From CAYNYM01 sp049366815 (lineage in GTDB: Bacteria > Desulfobacterota > DSM-4660 > Desulfatiglandales > HGW-15): a stretch of 23,856 nucleotides of DNA. The translations under genes and the position numbers were made by a program. Where the stretch lies: contig JBMNCO010000170.1 in assembly GCA_049366815.1 (NCBI GenBank), positions 1 through 23,856 of the forward strand, read 5' to 3'. Below, in pieces: positions 13,592-20,829 of this stretch (positions are counted from its first letter, which is position 1; each line of letters starts with the position of its first letter). The notes under the pieces were generated by a model. That model was not told where the DNA came from and did no database searches. It saw only the letters and a list, made by a program, of their open reading frames with translations.

Positions 13592-15037
13592 ATGAGTCGG
13601 CCTATCGAGATGGAGAAAAAGGACCTTTCGTTTTTCCTGAACCCTAAGAGTGTCGCTGTCGTCGGTGCCTCAACCCGTTCCGGGACCTGGGGGAACAGGA
13701 TTGCCGCCGGTCTGGCGAAGAGCGGTTACCCGGGACGCCTGTATCTGGTGAATCCCTCCACGAAAGAACTCCTGGGACTGCCGTGCTACGCCGGGCTCGA
13801 TGATGTGCCGGAAGATGTCGAATTGGCCGTCATGACCATCCCTGCAGAGCTCCTGTGGCAGGCGCTTGAAAGTTGCGCGCGAAAAGGGGTCAAGGGTGTT
13901 GTCATCATCTCCTCGGGCCTTGGTGAGGCCGACAGTCAAGGAAAGCGCACGGAACAGGAGATGGCCGCATTCGCCCGCAGCAAGAACATCAGGATCATAG
14001 GCCCCAACGTCAGCGGGATCTACAACCTCCACGCCGATTTTTTTGCGACCGGCGGCAATTACTCCCGAATGAAATCCTCGCAGATGAGTTTCCTTTCACA
14101 GGGGGGATTCGCTGTTCACAATATCATAAGCAGGGCCTATCCGATGGGCATCGGAGTCGGTAAATTTCTGCATACGGGAAACGAGGCGGATCTGCAGTGT
14201 ACCGATTTTCTTGATTTGCTGGGAGAGGATCCGGAGACCAACGCCATACTCATGTATATCGAGGGGATCAAAGATCCCCGGCACTTTATCCGCCTGGCAC
14301 GACGGATCGTGTCCCAAAAGCCCATTGTTGTCTACAAGGGCGGAAAGAGCCAGGCGGGTAATCGTGCCGCTGCATCCCATACCGGGGCATTGGCCGGTTC
14401 CTTTCAGATTTATGAAGGCTTTTTCAGACAGGCCCGCTGCATCCAGGCCTCCCGGTTCGATACGATTCTCGAACTTGGCAAGGCCCTGACCTCCTTCCCC
14501 CCTCTCAAGGGATCGCGGATCGGTATCGTCACCGAGGGAGGGTCCTGGGGTGTGATGCTGACCGATTGCCTCTCAAGGCATGGCTTCACGGTTCCGGAGT
14601 TTTCCAGTCCGTTGCAGGAGACCCTGCGCGATCTGGGCATGCCCACACGTGCATCCACAAAAAACCCTTTAGACACTGGGGCGGGAAGAGGCACGCTGAG
14701 CGTTCAAAACAGGGTATCCCTCATCGATGCACTGATTTGCAGTGACGAAGTGGACGCCTTAATCATTCACGGTTACGCCTCCATTGACTTGGATTCGGAA
14801 AGGACGCCGGATTGGCTTGTGGAGTTTCAGCGCCATGAGGAAGAAGTCCTGAGAAGGGCGGTTCCCCTCATGTCCCAATACGAGAAGCCCATGCTGTTTT
14901 GTTCCAATGCCTCGCCCTTTGAGAGCACGACCTTCCGGAACCTCGTCCAGGATGAGATCCAGGTTTTCACCCGCCTTGAGGACGTTGTCGACGCCTTGTC
15001 GGCGATGCGGCTCTATCAGCAATATCGGTGTTCCTAG
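13592..15037 (+). CDS. NDP-forming acyl-CoA synthetase alpha-type subunit (CoA-binding/ligase domains, no ATP-grasp)
   Basis: This 481-residue protein matches the alpha subunit of ADP-forming acyl-CoA synthetases, related to succinyl-CoA ligase alpha. A Rossmann CoA-binding domain begins FLNPKSVAVVGASTR (15-29). A second domain includes GPNVSGIYN (137-145; the usual Cys is Val) and FLSQGGFA. The phosphoryl-accepting His is His263 in ASHTGALAGS, followed by a ligase-CoA-like domain with NPLDTG. The ATP-grasp beta subunit, which phosphorylates this His in the complete enzyme, is neither fused nor adjacent. It would convert acyl-CoA plus ADP and phosphate to acid, CoA and ATP if a partner exists. 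Start choice is weak: ATG 13592 or 13610 are both possible, with no clear ribosome binding site, and TTG 13562 is also open. Confidence 0.82.
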   Translation: MSRPIEMEKKDLSFFLNPKSVAVVGASTRSGTWGNRIAAGLAKSGYPGRLYLVNPSTKELLGLPCYAGLDDVPEDVELAVMTIPAELLWQALESCARKGVKGVVIISSGLGEADSQGKRTEQEMAAFARSKNIRIIGPNVSGIYNLHADFFATGGNYSRMKSSQMSFLSQGGFAVHNIISRAYPMGIGVGKFLHTGNEADLQCTDFLDLLGEDPETNAILMYIEGIKDPRHFIRLARRIVSQKPIVVYKGGKSQAGNRAAASHTGALAGSFQIYEGFFRQARCIQASRFDTILELGKALTSFPPLKGSRIGIVTEGGSWGVMLTDCLSRHGFTVPEFSSPLQETLRDLGMPTRASTKNPLDTGAGRGTLSVQNRVSLIDALICSDEVDALIIHGYASIDLDSERTPDWLVEFQRHEEEVLRRAVPLMSQYEKPMLFCSNASPFESTTFRNLVQDEIQVFTRLEDVVDALSAMRLYQQYRCS

Positions 15038-15192
15038 AATTTCCTGGTACGTGTTTGGACTCCGAATGAGTGATCCCGCGTGGTTGCGGCTTGTGAGATC
15101 AGTGCGATTGTCCATGCCGGATGCGGTCTTCTGGAGACGGAGGCGAATGGACATAGGGCAAAACAGGAGACAAAAAAGAGAGGAAGGTAAAG

Positions 15193-16593
15193 GTGATTTT
15201 CAGAAGATCCTGTGGATATAGGGAATTTTTTGACCGCATGCCGGGGGCCGTTGTCCTGTTTGTGGCCTTCCTTATTTTTTCCCTTTGTCCCCTGGATATC
15301 ACAGAGGCCACCGCCAGGCGCAGTCCCGTTGTAATCGCCGTTGAAAGAGTCGGGCCGGCTGTAGTCAATATCAGCACCACTGTTCATGAGCGCATGGGAT
15401 CCGCCTTTTCATTTGGGGGGGAAGATTTCTTTCGAGACTTCTTCCCTGAACTTTTCAGCCGGGAGTACACCAGGACCAGCCTCGGTTCAGGGGTGATCAT
15501 CGACGGGAAGAAGGGGTACATTGTAACAAATCACCATGTCGTGGCCGGGGCCGCTGAAATCAAGGTCACGACCTCGGAATCCAGGGAATTCATGGCCAAG
15601 GTGCTTGGCTCGGACCCGCGCTCCGACATCGCCGTGCTTCAGATCGAGACAAAGGACGGGTTGCCCGAAGTCGAGATGGGAAGCGCCGCCGACCTCATGA
15701 TCGGAGAAACCGTCATCGCCATAGGGAATCCCTTCGGACTCTCCCACACCGTGACAACGGGCGTGATCAGTGCCCTGGACCGCTCCGTAAGAACGGAGGA
15801 ACGTATTTTCACCCATTTTATCCAGACCGACGCCTCTATCAACCCCGGGAACAGCGGAGGCCCTTTGCTCAATATTGACGGGGAACTCATCGGCATCAAC
15901 ACGGCCATCTATCAAAAGGCCCAGGGGATAGGCTTCGCCATACCCATCGACAAGGCCTCCCGCATCGTGAAGGAACTGCTCAGGGCCGGTGAGGTCCGGT
16001 TTCCCTGGCTCGGCCTGGAACTCCAGGGCCTGACCGAGCCCTTAAGAAGATCTTTCGGGTTTGGCCCCGCCAAAAAGGGGATACTGGTAAGCGATGTCAT
16101 AGGGGGGAGCCCTGCGGACCGGGCCGGGTTGAAGCGAGGGGATATTCTCATGGCCATGGGTGGAATCCCTGTGGCAGATCTGCAGGACTACCGGGAAGGA
16201 CTGGCCGAGTTCACCCCGAGCGACAGCCTGAGTCTGAAGATCTTCCGGAAGGGAAAAGAATTGGAATTTTCGGTCAAACTCGCCTCTTTTCCGCCCGAAC
16301 TCTCCCGGGAACTCGTCTACCGCCGGCTCGGCATCAGGATCGGCAGACCGGACGGCGCCACTTTGAGACGCTATGGCCTGCGTGATGGTGTCATGATCAC
16401 AGAGGTCAGGTCGGACTCAGAGGCCGGGAGATCGGGTCTCGCATCGGGGGATCTTATACTCAAGGTCAATGAAGTGCCGTTGAAGAATCCGGACGCTTTT
16501 GACAAGGCCGTCATCCAGTACCATCACCTGCCTTCGCTCACCCTGATCGTGCAACGGGGCAGGTACGGTTATTCCGTGACGCTGCCCTTTTGA
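15193..16593 (+). CDS. periplasmic HtrA/DegP-type serine protease with two PDZ domains
   Basis: This is a 466-residue exported protease. Residues 16-40 include a hydrophobic signal segment (AVVLFVAFLIFSL) after positive residues, so the mature enzyme should be periplasmic. The trypsin-like triad is intact: His115 (TNHHVV), Asp145 (RSDIAVL) and Ser221 (NPGNSGGPL). PDZ1 covers about 270-365 (GGSPADRAGLKRGDILMAMGG) and PDZ2 about 376-466 (SEAGRSGLASGDLILKVN). Two PDZ domains match DegP/DegQ. The GTG start at 15193 has GAGGAAGG at good spacing; ATG 15238 is the alternative and would still keep the signal. The 155-nt gap upstream contains a stem TGTCCAT/ATGGACA (15109-15153). I saw no sigmaE-type promoter. 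It acts in envelope protein quality control. Confidence 0.92.
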   Translation: MIFRRSCGYREFFDRMPGAVVLFVAFLIFSLCPLDITEATARRSPVVIAVERVGPAVVNISTTVHERMGSAFSFGGEDFFRDFFPELFSREYTRTSLGSGVIIDGKKGYIVTNHHVVAGAAEIKVTTSESREFMAKVLGSDPRSDIAVLQIETKDGLPEVEMGSAADLMIGETVIAIGNPFGLSHTVTTGVISALDRSVRTEERIFTHFIQTDASINPGNSGGPLLNIDGELIGINTAIYQKAQGIGFAIPIDKASRIVKELLRAGEVRFPWLGLELQGLTEPLRRSFGFGPAKKGILVSDVIGGSPADRAGLKRGDILMAMGGIPVADLQDYREGLAEFTPSDSLSLKIFRKGKELEFSVKLASFPPELSRELVYRRLGIRIGRPDGATLRRYGLRDGVMITEVRSDSEAGRSGLASGDLILKVNEVPLKNPDAFDKAVIQYHHLPSLTLIVQRGRYGYSVTLPF

Positions 16594-16669
16594 AAAAGAG
16601 GTGGAATGTCGGGCATGTGCCGTCTGTATGAGGTCCTTCCTGACGGTCCATGCACATCGAGGAGCCCGC

Positions 16670-16727
16670 GGGGCCGGGGCTTCCCTGGTTTCCCAGAGAA
16701 GAGGACATCCCGGCCCCTGCTCAGTAT
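16670..16727. repeat. 9-bp inverted repeat in the convergent gap after the protease
   Basis: GGGGCCGGG (16670-16678) pairs with CCCGGCCCC (16719-16727); the 40-nt loop holds a smaller CTGG/CCAG stem. It lies between two convergent genes (ending at 16593 and 16756), where a bidirectional terminator is expected, but no T-run is present on either strand. Confidence 0.4.
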
Positions 16728-16755
16728 GGCGAGCTTTATTCCGGGCAGGACGGCC

Positions 16756-17970
16756 TTACTGCTTTCCAAGGACGGACTGCTCGTAGGCACTGATCTGCTC
16801 GCTTGAATAGCCCAATTCTCCAAGGATTTCTCCGGTATGCTCCCCCAGTCCGGGCGCCGGCCTCTGGCAGGAGGGGGGTGTCGCACTGAAATCCCATGGA
16901 AAGCCCGTTGCCTTGGTGGTCCCGTATTGGGGGTGCTCATATTCGATGAAATAGTTGTTGGCCCAGGCCTGGGGGTCAAGAGACACCTCCGTGGGAGACT
17001 GAATAGGAGTAAAGATACAGCCCTCATCCGAAAGGATTTTCATCCATTCTTCCCTGGTTCTGGTGGAGAAGACCCTGTCCAGAGCGGCCACCAGATCTTC
17101 AGCGTTTTTACCTCTTGCCTCGATGCTGTTAAAGCGGGGATCATCCTTTAATTCAGCGATGCCAAAGGCCTTGCATAACTTCGGCCAGTATCTGTCGGGG
17201 TCAAGATGTGCAATGACCAGCCATTTTCCGTCTTTGCATTGATAGTGATTGTAAAGGGGGTTGCCCGCCTTGACCCGAAGTTCTCTCGGAAACTGCTGAC
17301 CGAGCATGGCCGGTGCGGCCATGATGAAGCCGAGCATGGAGAGGATTCCGCTCATCAGAGAGGTGTCCACCACCTGGCCTTTTCCCGTCTTCTCCCTGGC
17401 ATAGAGGGCCGCCGTTACGCCCCAGGCGCACATGAGGGCACCGGCCTCGTCACCTATGCCCGGAAGGACCTGGGCCGGCGCTGTGCCCCGTTCACCGCAG
17501 GACAACATGAGGCCGCAACGGGCGATTCCGGTGTAATCAAAAGAGAGTTTGTCCGCATCAGGTCCTTTTCTTCCCCATCCTGAGGCATGGGCATAGATGA
17601 GCCGTGGATTCCTCTCGAGCAGGACATCCGGTCCTATCCCCATCCGTGCAGGCGCCCCGATGCTCATGTTGTTTACAAAGACGTCGGCGGAGTCAATGAG
17701 CTTGAGAAAGATCTCCATCCCCTTTTCGGTCTTGAGGTCCAGAACGATGCTCCTCTTGTTTCTGTTACAGTGTTCGAAGTAGTAATTTCTTCCCGTGAGC
17801 CCGGCCATGGCGCCGATGATCTTCATGAATCCTCTTCCCGGATCTCCGGCCGGGGTCTCCACCTTGATGACATCGGCCCCCAGGTCTCCCAGCCGCATAC
17901 CGGCCACCGGCCCCTGCTGAAACATGGTAATCTCCACGACCCGGACTCCTTTCAATGGTCCCTGGTTCAT
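16756..17970 (-). CDS. CaiB/BaiF family CoA-transferase (class III)
   Basis: This 404-residue cytoplasmic protein has the class III CoA-transferase fold. The N-terminal GPLKGVRVVEITMFQQGP and LGDLGADVIKVETPAGDPGR (28-47) are CoA-binding family signatures. The middle carries NKRSIVLDLK (71-80) and LIYAHASGWGRKGP (124-137). The likely catalytic Asp is Asp174 in GIGDEAGALM, equivalent to Asp169 of formyl-CoA transferase. It transfers CoA between an acyl-CoA (often succinyl-CoA) and an organic acid; the substrate cannot be read from sequence. ATG 17970 is preferred because GGAGG lies about 11 nt upstream; ATG 18003 is in frame but lacks a site. It is downstream of the GNAT gene (116-nt gap with a CACCCC/GGGGTG stem) and may share its transcript. 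It fits an anaerobic organic-acid degrader. Confidence 0.9.
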   Translation of the reverse strand: MNQGPLKGVRVVEITMFQQGPVAGMRLGDLGADVIKVETPAGDPGRGFMKIIGAMAGLTGRNYYFEHCNRNKRSIVLDLKTEKGMEIFLKLIDSADVFVNNMSIGAPARMGIGPDVLLERNPRLIYAHASGWGRKGPDADKLSFDYTGIARCGLMLSCGERGTAPAQVLPGIGDEAGALMCAWGVTAALYAREKTGKGQVVDTSLMSGILSMLGFIMAAPAMLGQQFPRELRVKAGNPLYNHYQCKDGKWLVIAHLDPDRYWPKLCKAFGIAELKDDPRFNSIEARGKNAEDLVAALDRVFSTRTREEWMKILSDEGCIFTPIQSPTEVSLDPQAWANNYFIEYEHPQYGTTKATGFPWDFSATPPSCQRPAPGLGEHTGEILGELGYSSEQISAYEQSVLGKQ

Positions 17971-18085
17971 AATGAAACTGTCCTCCTTTCCTGTCTCCTT
18001 CATATCTTTGTCGAATTTTTTGTAAGTCAGACCACAACACCCCAGGCAACGCCCGCAGGGGTGAGATGGATCTTAAAATCTGTCT

Positions 18086-19702
18086 CTATGCAACCCAGAC
18101 GGCCTCCAGGAATGTTCCGGAAAAATCCACCTGGAGCCCGGGTCGGTTGTTTTTGATGTCCCAGGAGACGAACCATGCGAAGGTATCGAATCCGGATTCA
18201 CCTGTTGTTTCCTCAAGGTACCGAGACGCCTGATTCTGTGCCTCACGAACGGTGCGAGTGATCAATCGGTCAAGATTCAGGGCCTCATTCAACGCCCTGA
18301 GGGAGGGGGAGTCATTGAGTTGCTCCACGGCCTCTTCCCAATGTACACCGGGGATTTTATACCTCAGTACATAGGCATTACCCCTGTCCTGAAGCACGAT
18401 GAGAGGGGGATTGACCTTCAGGGAGGCACCACGACATTTGATGCCGGAAGACAAAGGCGCGAGCCTCCCGAGGAGGCGCTTTTTTCTTTCGATCTCGGGT
18501 AATTGCCTCGCCTGCATGCGTTCAATGATGAAATTCCTGCCCTCGATGGTGCATTCTTTGAGGCGGGTGGGGTCAAACCCGAGTTCCATGAGATCGCCCA
18601 GTGTCAGGACATGGGAACGGCCAAGCCCCCTGCCTTCAAGCCAGGATCGCAGGCTCGGGCGCTGGTAATTGGTCAGGTCCTCGACAAAAGGCGCCGGATG
18701 CTCCTTTAAAGGAGTCGGCAGATCGATCCCCGATCCCTCGTCACCCTGGATCGAAAGGACGCCGCCCCCGGCGAGTTCACGGGGGGCGTAGGTCTGGACC
18801 GGGAGGGCGGAGATCCCGGGGGGCAGTACAATTTGTTCCATGGATTCACCTCCGGTATAACCCAGGAGTTCCCCTATACGGCGCCTGAAGGCAATGAATT
18901 TTGTGACAAAGCGGGTGAATAAAAAGCGCATGAGAAGGCCGGCTTCCCCCTTTTCTATTTCAGGGGCGAAGTAGTGGGTGAGTGCCGAGCAGAGTTCCCT
19001 GAATTCCGCGATGGTCCTTGTGACCATGACCTCGTTGTCTTTCATATCCATGACGGCACGTTTTCTCCTCAGATGATGGAGGAGTTTGAAGACCGGCTCC
19101 CTCAGGTTTCTGTTCTGGAAATTGGGCGGGATAAAGACCATGTAGTTGTCCACAAACACGGATGAAGTCTCCCCGAGGACCGATTCAACCGGCTCCCAGC
19201 AGTGTTTGAAATAGACATTGTAGGTGGGATCCTCTTCGGGGATGATATTGTCAAGAATCCCCAGGGCGGATTTCTCGATCAGAAACTGTCTGAAATGGTC
19301 TAAGATACGATGCCCCAGCCCCTGCTTCCTGAACAGGGGAGCGACTTCCACATAAGCAAGATAGTAGCAGGGGAGTGGTTTTTTGAGATAGATCATATTC
19401 AGACGGCCCAGATTTTTTCCTGAATCGGCGTTGATTTCAAAGACACGAAATCCGTTTGCGGAACCTTCGGGGCTCAGATGGGAGACCTTGCTCCCGGCGA
19501 TGGTGGCATCCACTAGCTCCCAGAGGTTTTCGAAAAGCTCGGCGACGATGGGAGAGTTGGACGCCCCGCTGCGCATGCCTTCATCGATGAGGGCGATGAG
19601 GCTGAGCCTTTCCCTCAGGCTTAGAGATCGGCCCTCCCGGTCAGGGAGGGACTCCAAAGTCGCCTGCATGTCAGACAGTGATGTCTCGTTCCGAAGCATC
19701 AT
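18086..19702 (-). CDS. GNAT-fold acetyltransferase with large unassigned C-terminal region
   Basis: This is a 538-residue protein. Residues about 85-190 look like a GNAT domain: LNMIYLKKPL then YLAYVEVAPLFRKQGLGHRILDH (114-136) is motif A, with the acetyl-CoA pyrophosphate-binding RKQGLG (125-130). Residues 200-538 are not a family I recognise. They contain basic stretches (HHLRRKRAVMDMKDNEVMVT; FRRRIGE), a TLGDLMELGFDP segment and a C-terminal WFVSWDIKNNRPGLQVDF. The substrate is unknown; the size is far above a stand-alone GNAT (150-180). The start at 19702 (a second ATG is at 19699) has only a weak AGGCG; ATG 19669 is an alternative. A strong terminator stem sits 36 bp upstream of the start, suggesting either isolation from purLQ or attenuated expression of this gene. 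Confidence 0.7.
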   Translation of the reverse strand: MMLRNETSLSDMQATLESLPDREGRSLSLRERLSLIALIDEGMRSGASNSPIVAELFENLWELVDATIAGSKVSHLSPEGSANGFRVFEINADSGKNLGRLNMIYLKKPLPCYYLAYVEVAPLFRKQGLGHRILDHFRQFLIEKSALGILDNIIPEEDPTYNVYFKHCWEPVESVLGETSSVFVDNYMVFIPPNFQNRNLREPVFKLLHHLRRKRAVMDMKDNEVMVTRTIAEFRELCSALTHYFAPEIEKGEAGLLMRFLFTRFVTKFIAFRRRIGELLGYTGGESMEQIVLPPGISALPVQTYAPRELAGGGVLSIQGDEGSGIDLPTPLKEHPAPFVEDLTNYQRPSLRSWLEGRGLGRSHVLTLGDLMELGFDPTRLKECTIEGRNFIIERMQARQLPEIERKKRLLGRLAPLSSGIKCRGASLKVNPPLIVLQDRGNAYVLRYKIPGVHWEEAVEQLNDSPSLRALNEALNLDRLITRTVREAQNQASRYLEETTGESGFDTFAWFVSWDIKNNRPGLQVDFSGTFLEAVWVA

Positions 19703-19737
19703 AGATATATTGAACGCCTGGTGATGGATTTTTGGAT

Positions 19738-19768
19738 AAAAAAAAGCGGAGCGTGCGCTCCGCTTTTT
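19738..19768 (-). terminator. strong intrinsic terminator downstream of purQ / in the GNAT leader
   Basis: A perfect 12-bp stem, AAAAAGCGGAGC/GCTCCGCTTTTT, with loop GTGC (19741-19768) is followed on the minus strand by eight U residues (A-run 19738-19745 on the plus strand). It terminates minus-strand transcription arriving from purLQ, or from the promoter candidate at 19889-19917. It ends 36 bp before the GNAT start at 19702, so it can also act as an attenuator. It could work weakly in the plus direction too (TTTTTCTTC), but nothing reads that way nearby. Confidence 0.92.
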
Positions 19769-19785
19769 CTTCTGATATCAGCATC

Positions 19786-19860
19786 GACACACGCTAGGCC
19801 ATACAGGTCCCCCTGCTAAAAAAGCAATAAAAGCCAAAAAAGAAGTCCCGTGCGTGTGTC
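19786..19860 (-). ncRNA. candidate structured leader or small RNA region
   Basis: GACACACGC (19786-19794) pairs perfectly with GCGTGTGTC (19852-19860), closing a 57-nt A/T-rich interior on the minus strand. A perfect palindrome, CTGATATCAG (19772-19781), follows, then the terminator at 19738-19768. With the upstream promoter candidate this would make a 140-nt terminated transcript or an attenuated leader of the GNAT gene. I do not recognise it as a known riboswitch class, and the closing stem could be coincidence. Confidence 0.3.
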
Positions 19861-19888
19861 ATGTCAAGCCTTTCTATCGTTGGAAAAA

Positions 19889-19917
19889 ATCATGCCCCCT
19901 GCAAAGGGTTTTGTCAA
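19889..19917 (-). promoter_or_regulatory. sigma70-type promoter candidate upstream of the leader region
   Basis: On the minus strand, TTGACA (19917-19912, perfect) is followed after 17 nt by CATGAT (19894-19889), four of six matches to the -10 box. Transcription would begin near 19882, after the end of purQ (19972), and run through the stem and terminator toward the GNAT gene. Confidence 0.45.
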
Positions 19918-19971
19918 TACTTTTTTTATGCCAAGGCTGGTGACTCGGGGATTGGACATTTCCGATCCTGC

Positions 19972-20829
19972 CTAGGTCTCCAGTCCCCCCGCCTCGATGG
20001 CCCCGCTCACATAGTCCACTGCGTTCCTGAATATCTTTACCCCGGCGCCTTCCGGATCCAGGGGGTTTTCCCCTCCACGGATGCGTTGTTCTTTCCTCCA
20101 AGACCAGTTTGGGTGATTGGTGGGGTGGTTGAAGCCCTCCGGGTGGGGCATGAGACCGAAGACTCGGCCTGTCGGATCACAGATTCCTGCGATGTCTCTC
20201 AGGGACCCGTTCGGATTTTGCGGCCAGTGCCCATCGGCGGGGTCGCCCTTTTCATCGGCGTATTGGATGACGACCTGGTTGTTCTGCATGAGACGATCGA
20301 GGTCGTCTTCCTGGGCGTAGAATTTGCCTTCCCCGTGCCGGACAGGCAGGTCAATAGAGTCAATGTCCCTTGTGAAAATGCAGGGTGTATCCGGGTTGAC
20401 CTTTAAATGGACCCAGGCATCGATGAAATTGCCTGAATCGTTATAGGTTATGGCTACACGGCGTTTTCGGTCATTGCCGTCGAGGGCCGGAAGAAGGCCC
20501 AGGTTGACGAGGGTCTGAAATCCATTGCAGATGCCGATGATCAGCTTTCCCTGCCCAATAAACCTTTCGATCTCTTTCCCCAGGTTGAATCTGAGTTTGG
20601 ATGCCAGGACTACCCCTGCGCCATGGTCATCAGCCCAACTGAATCCCCCACCTAGGACCAGGATGTGATAGGTGCCAAGCCGGGTGCCCCCTCCGTTTTT
20701 CTCGGCCTGAATCAGGTCGTTGATATGGACCCTGTGGGATTCGGCACCCGCCAGTTTCAGGATAAAGTCGGTTTCATAATCACAATTCAGGCCGTAGCCT
20801 GTGGGAACCAGTGCCTTGACAGACGTCAT
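19972..20829 (-). CDS. purQ: phosphoribosylformylglycinamidine synthase, glutamine amidotransferase subunit (PurQ)
   Basis: This 285-residue class I glutamine amidotransferase supplies ammonia to PurL in step four of purine synthesis. The nucleophile is Cys101 in IGICNGFQTL, and the His/Glu pair is His229/Glu231 in LMPHPEGF. GGFSWADDHGAG (61-72) and LPVRHGEGKF (161-170) are FGAM-synthase specific. It is about 55 residues longer than the usual small PurQ and resembles the glutaminase domain of long single-chain PurL. ATG 20829 overlaps the purL stop (ATGA), with GGAGG 6 nt upstream inside purL, so the subunits are translationally coupled. The frame is open to 20856, but that start is poorer. 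The gene ends the purine operon; the strong terminator lies about 200 nt beyond. Confidence 0.93.
   Translation of the reverse strand: MTSVKALVPTGYGLNCDYETDFILKLAGAESHRVHINDLIQAEKNGGGTRLGTYHILVLGGGFSWADDHGAGVVLASKLRFNLGKEIERFIGQGKLIIGICNGFQTLVNLGLLPALDGNDRKRRVAITYNDSGNFIDAWVHLKVNPDTPCIFTRDIDSIDLPVRHGEGKFYAQEDDLDRLMQNNQVVIQYADEKGDPADGHWPQNPNGSLRDIAGICDPTGRVFGLMPHPEGFNHPTNHPNWSWRKEQRIRGGENPLDPEGAGVKIFRNAVDYVSGAIEAGGLET

Noticed and set aside
19862..19867. A second TTGACA on the minus strand inside the leader region
   Set aside because: The sequence 16-18 nt downstream (CTTCTT/TTCTTT) does not resemble a -10 box.
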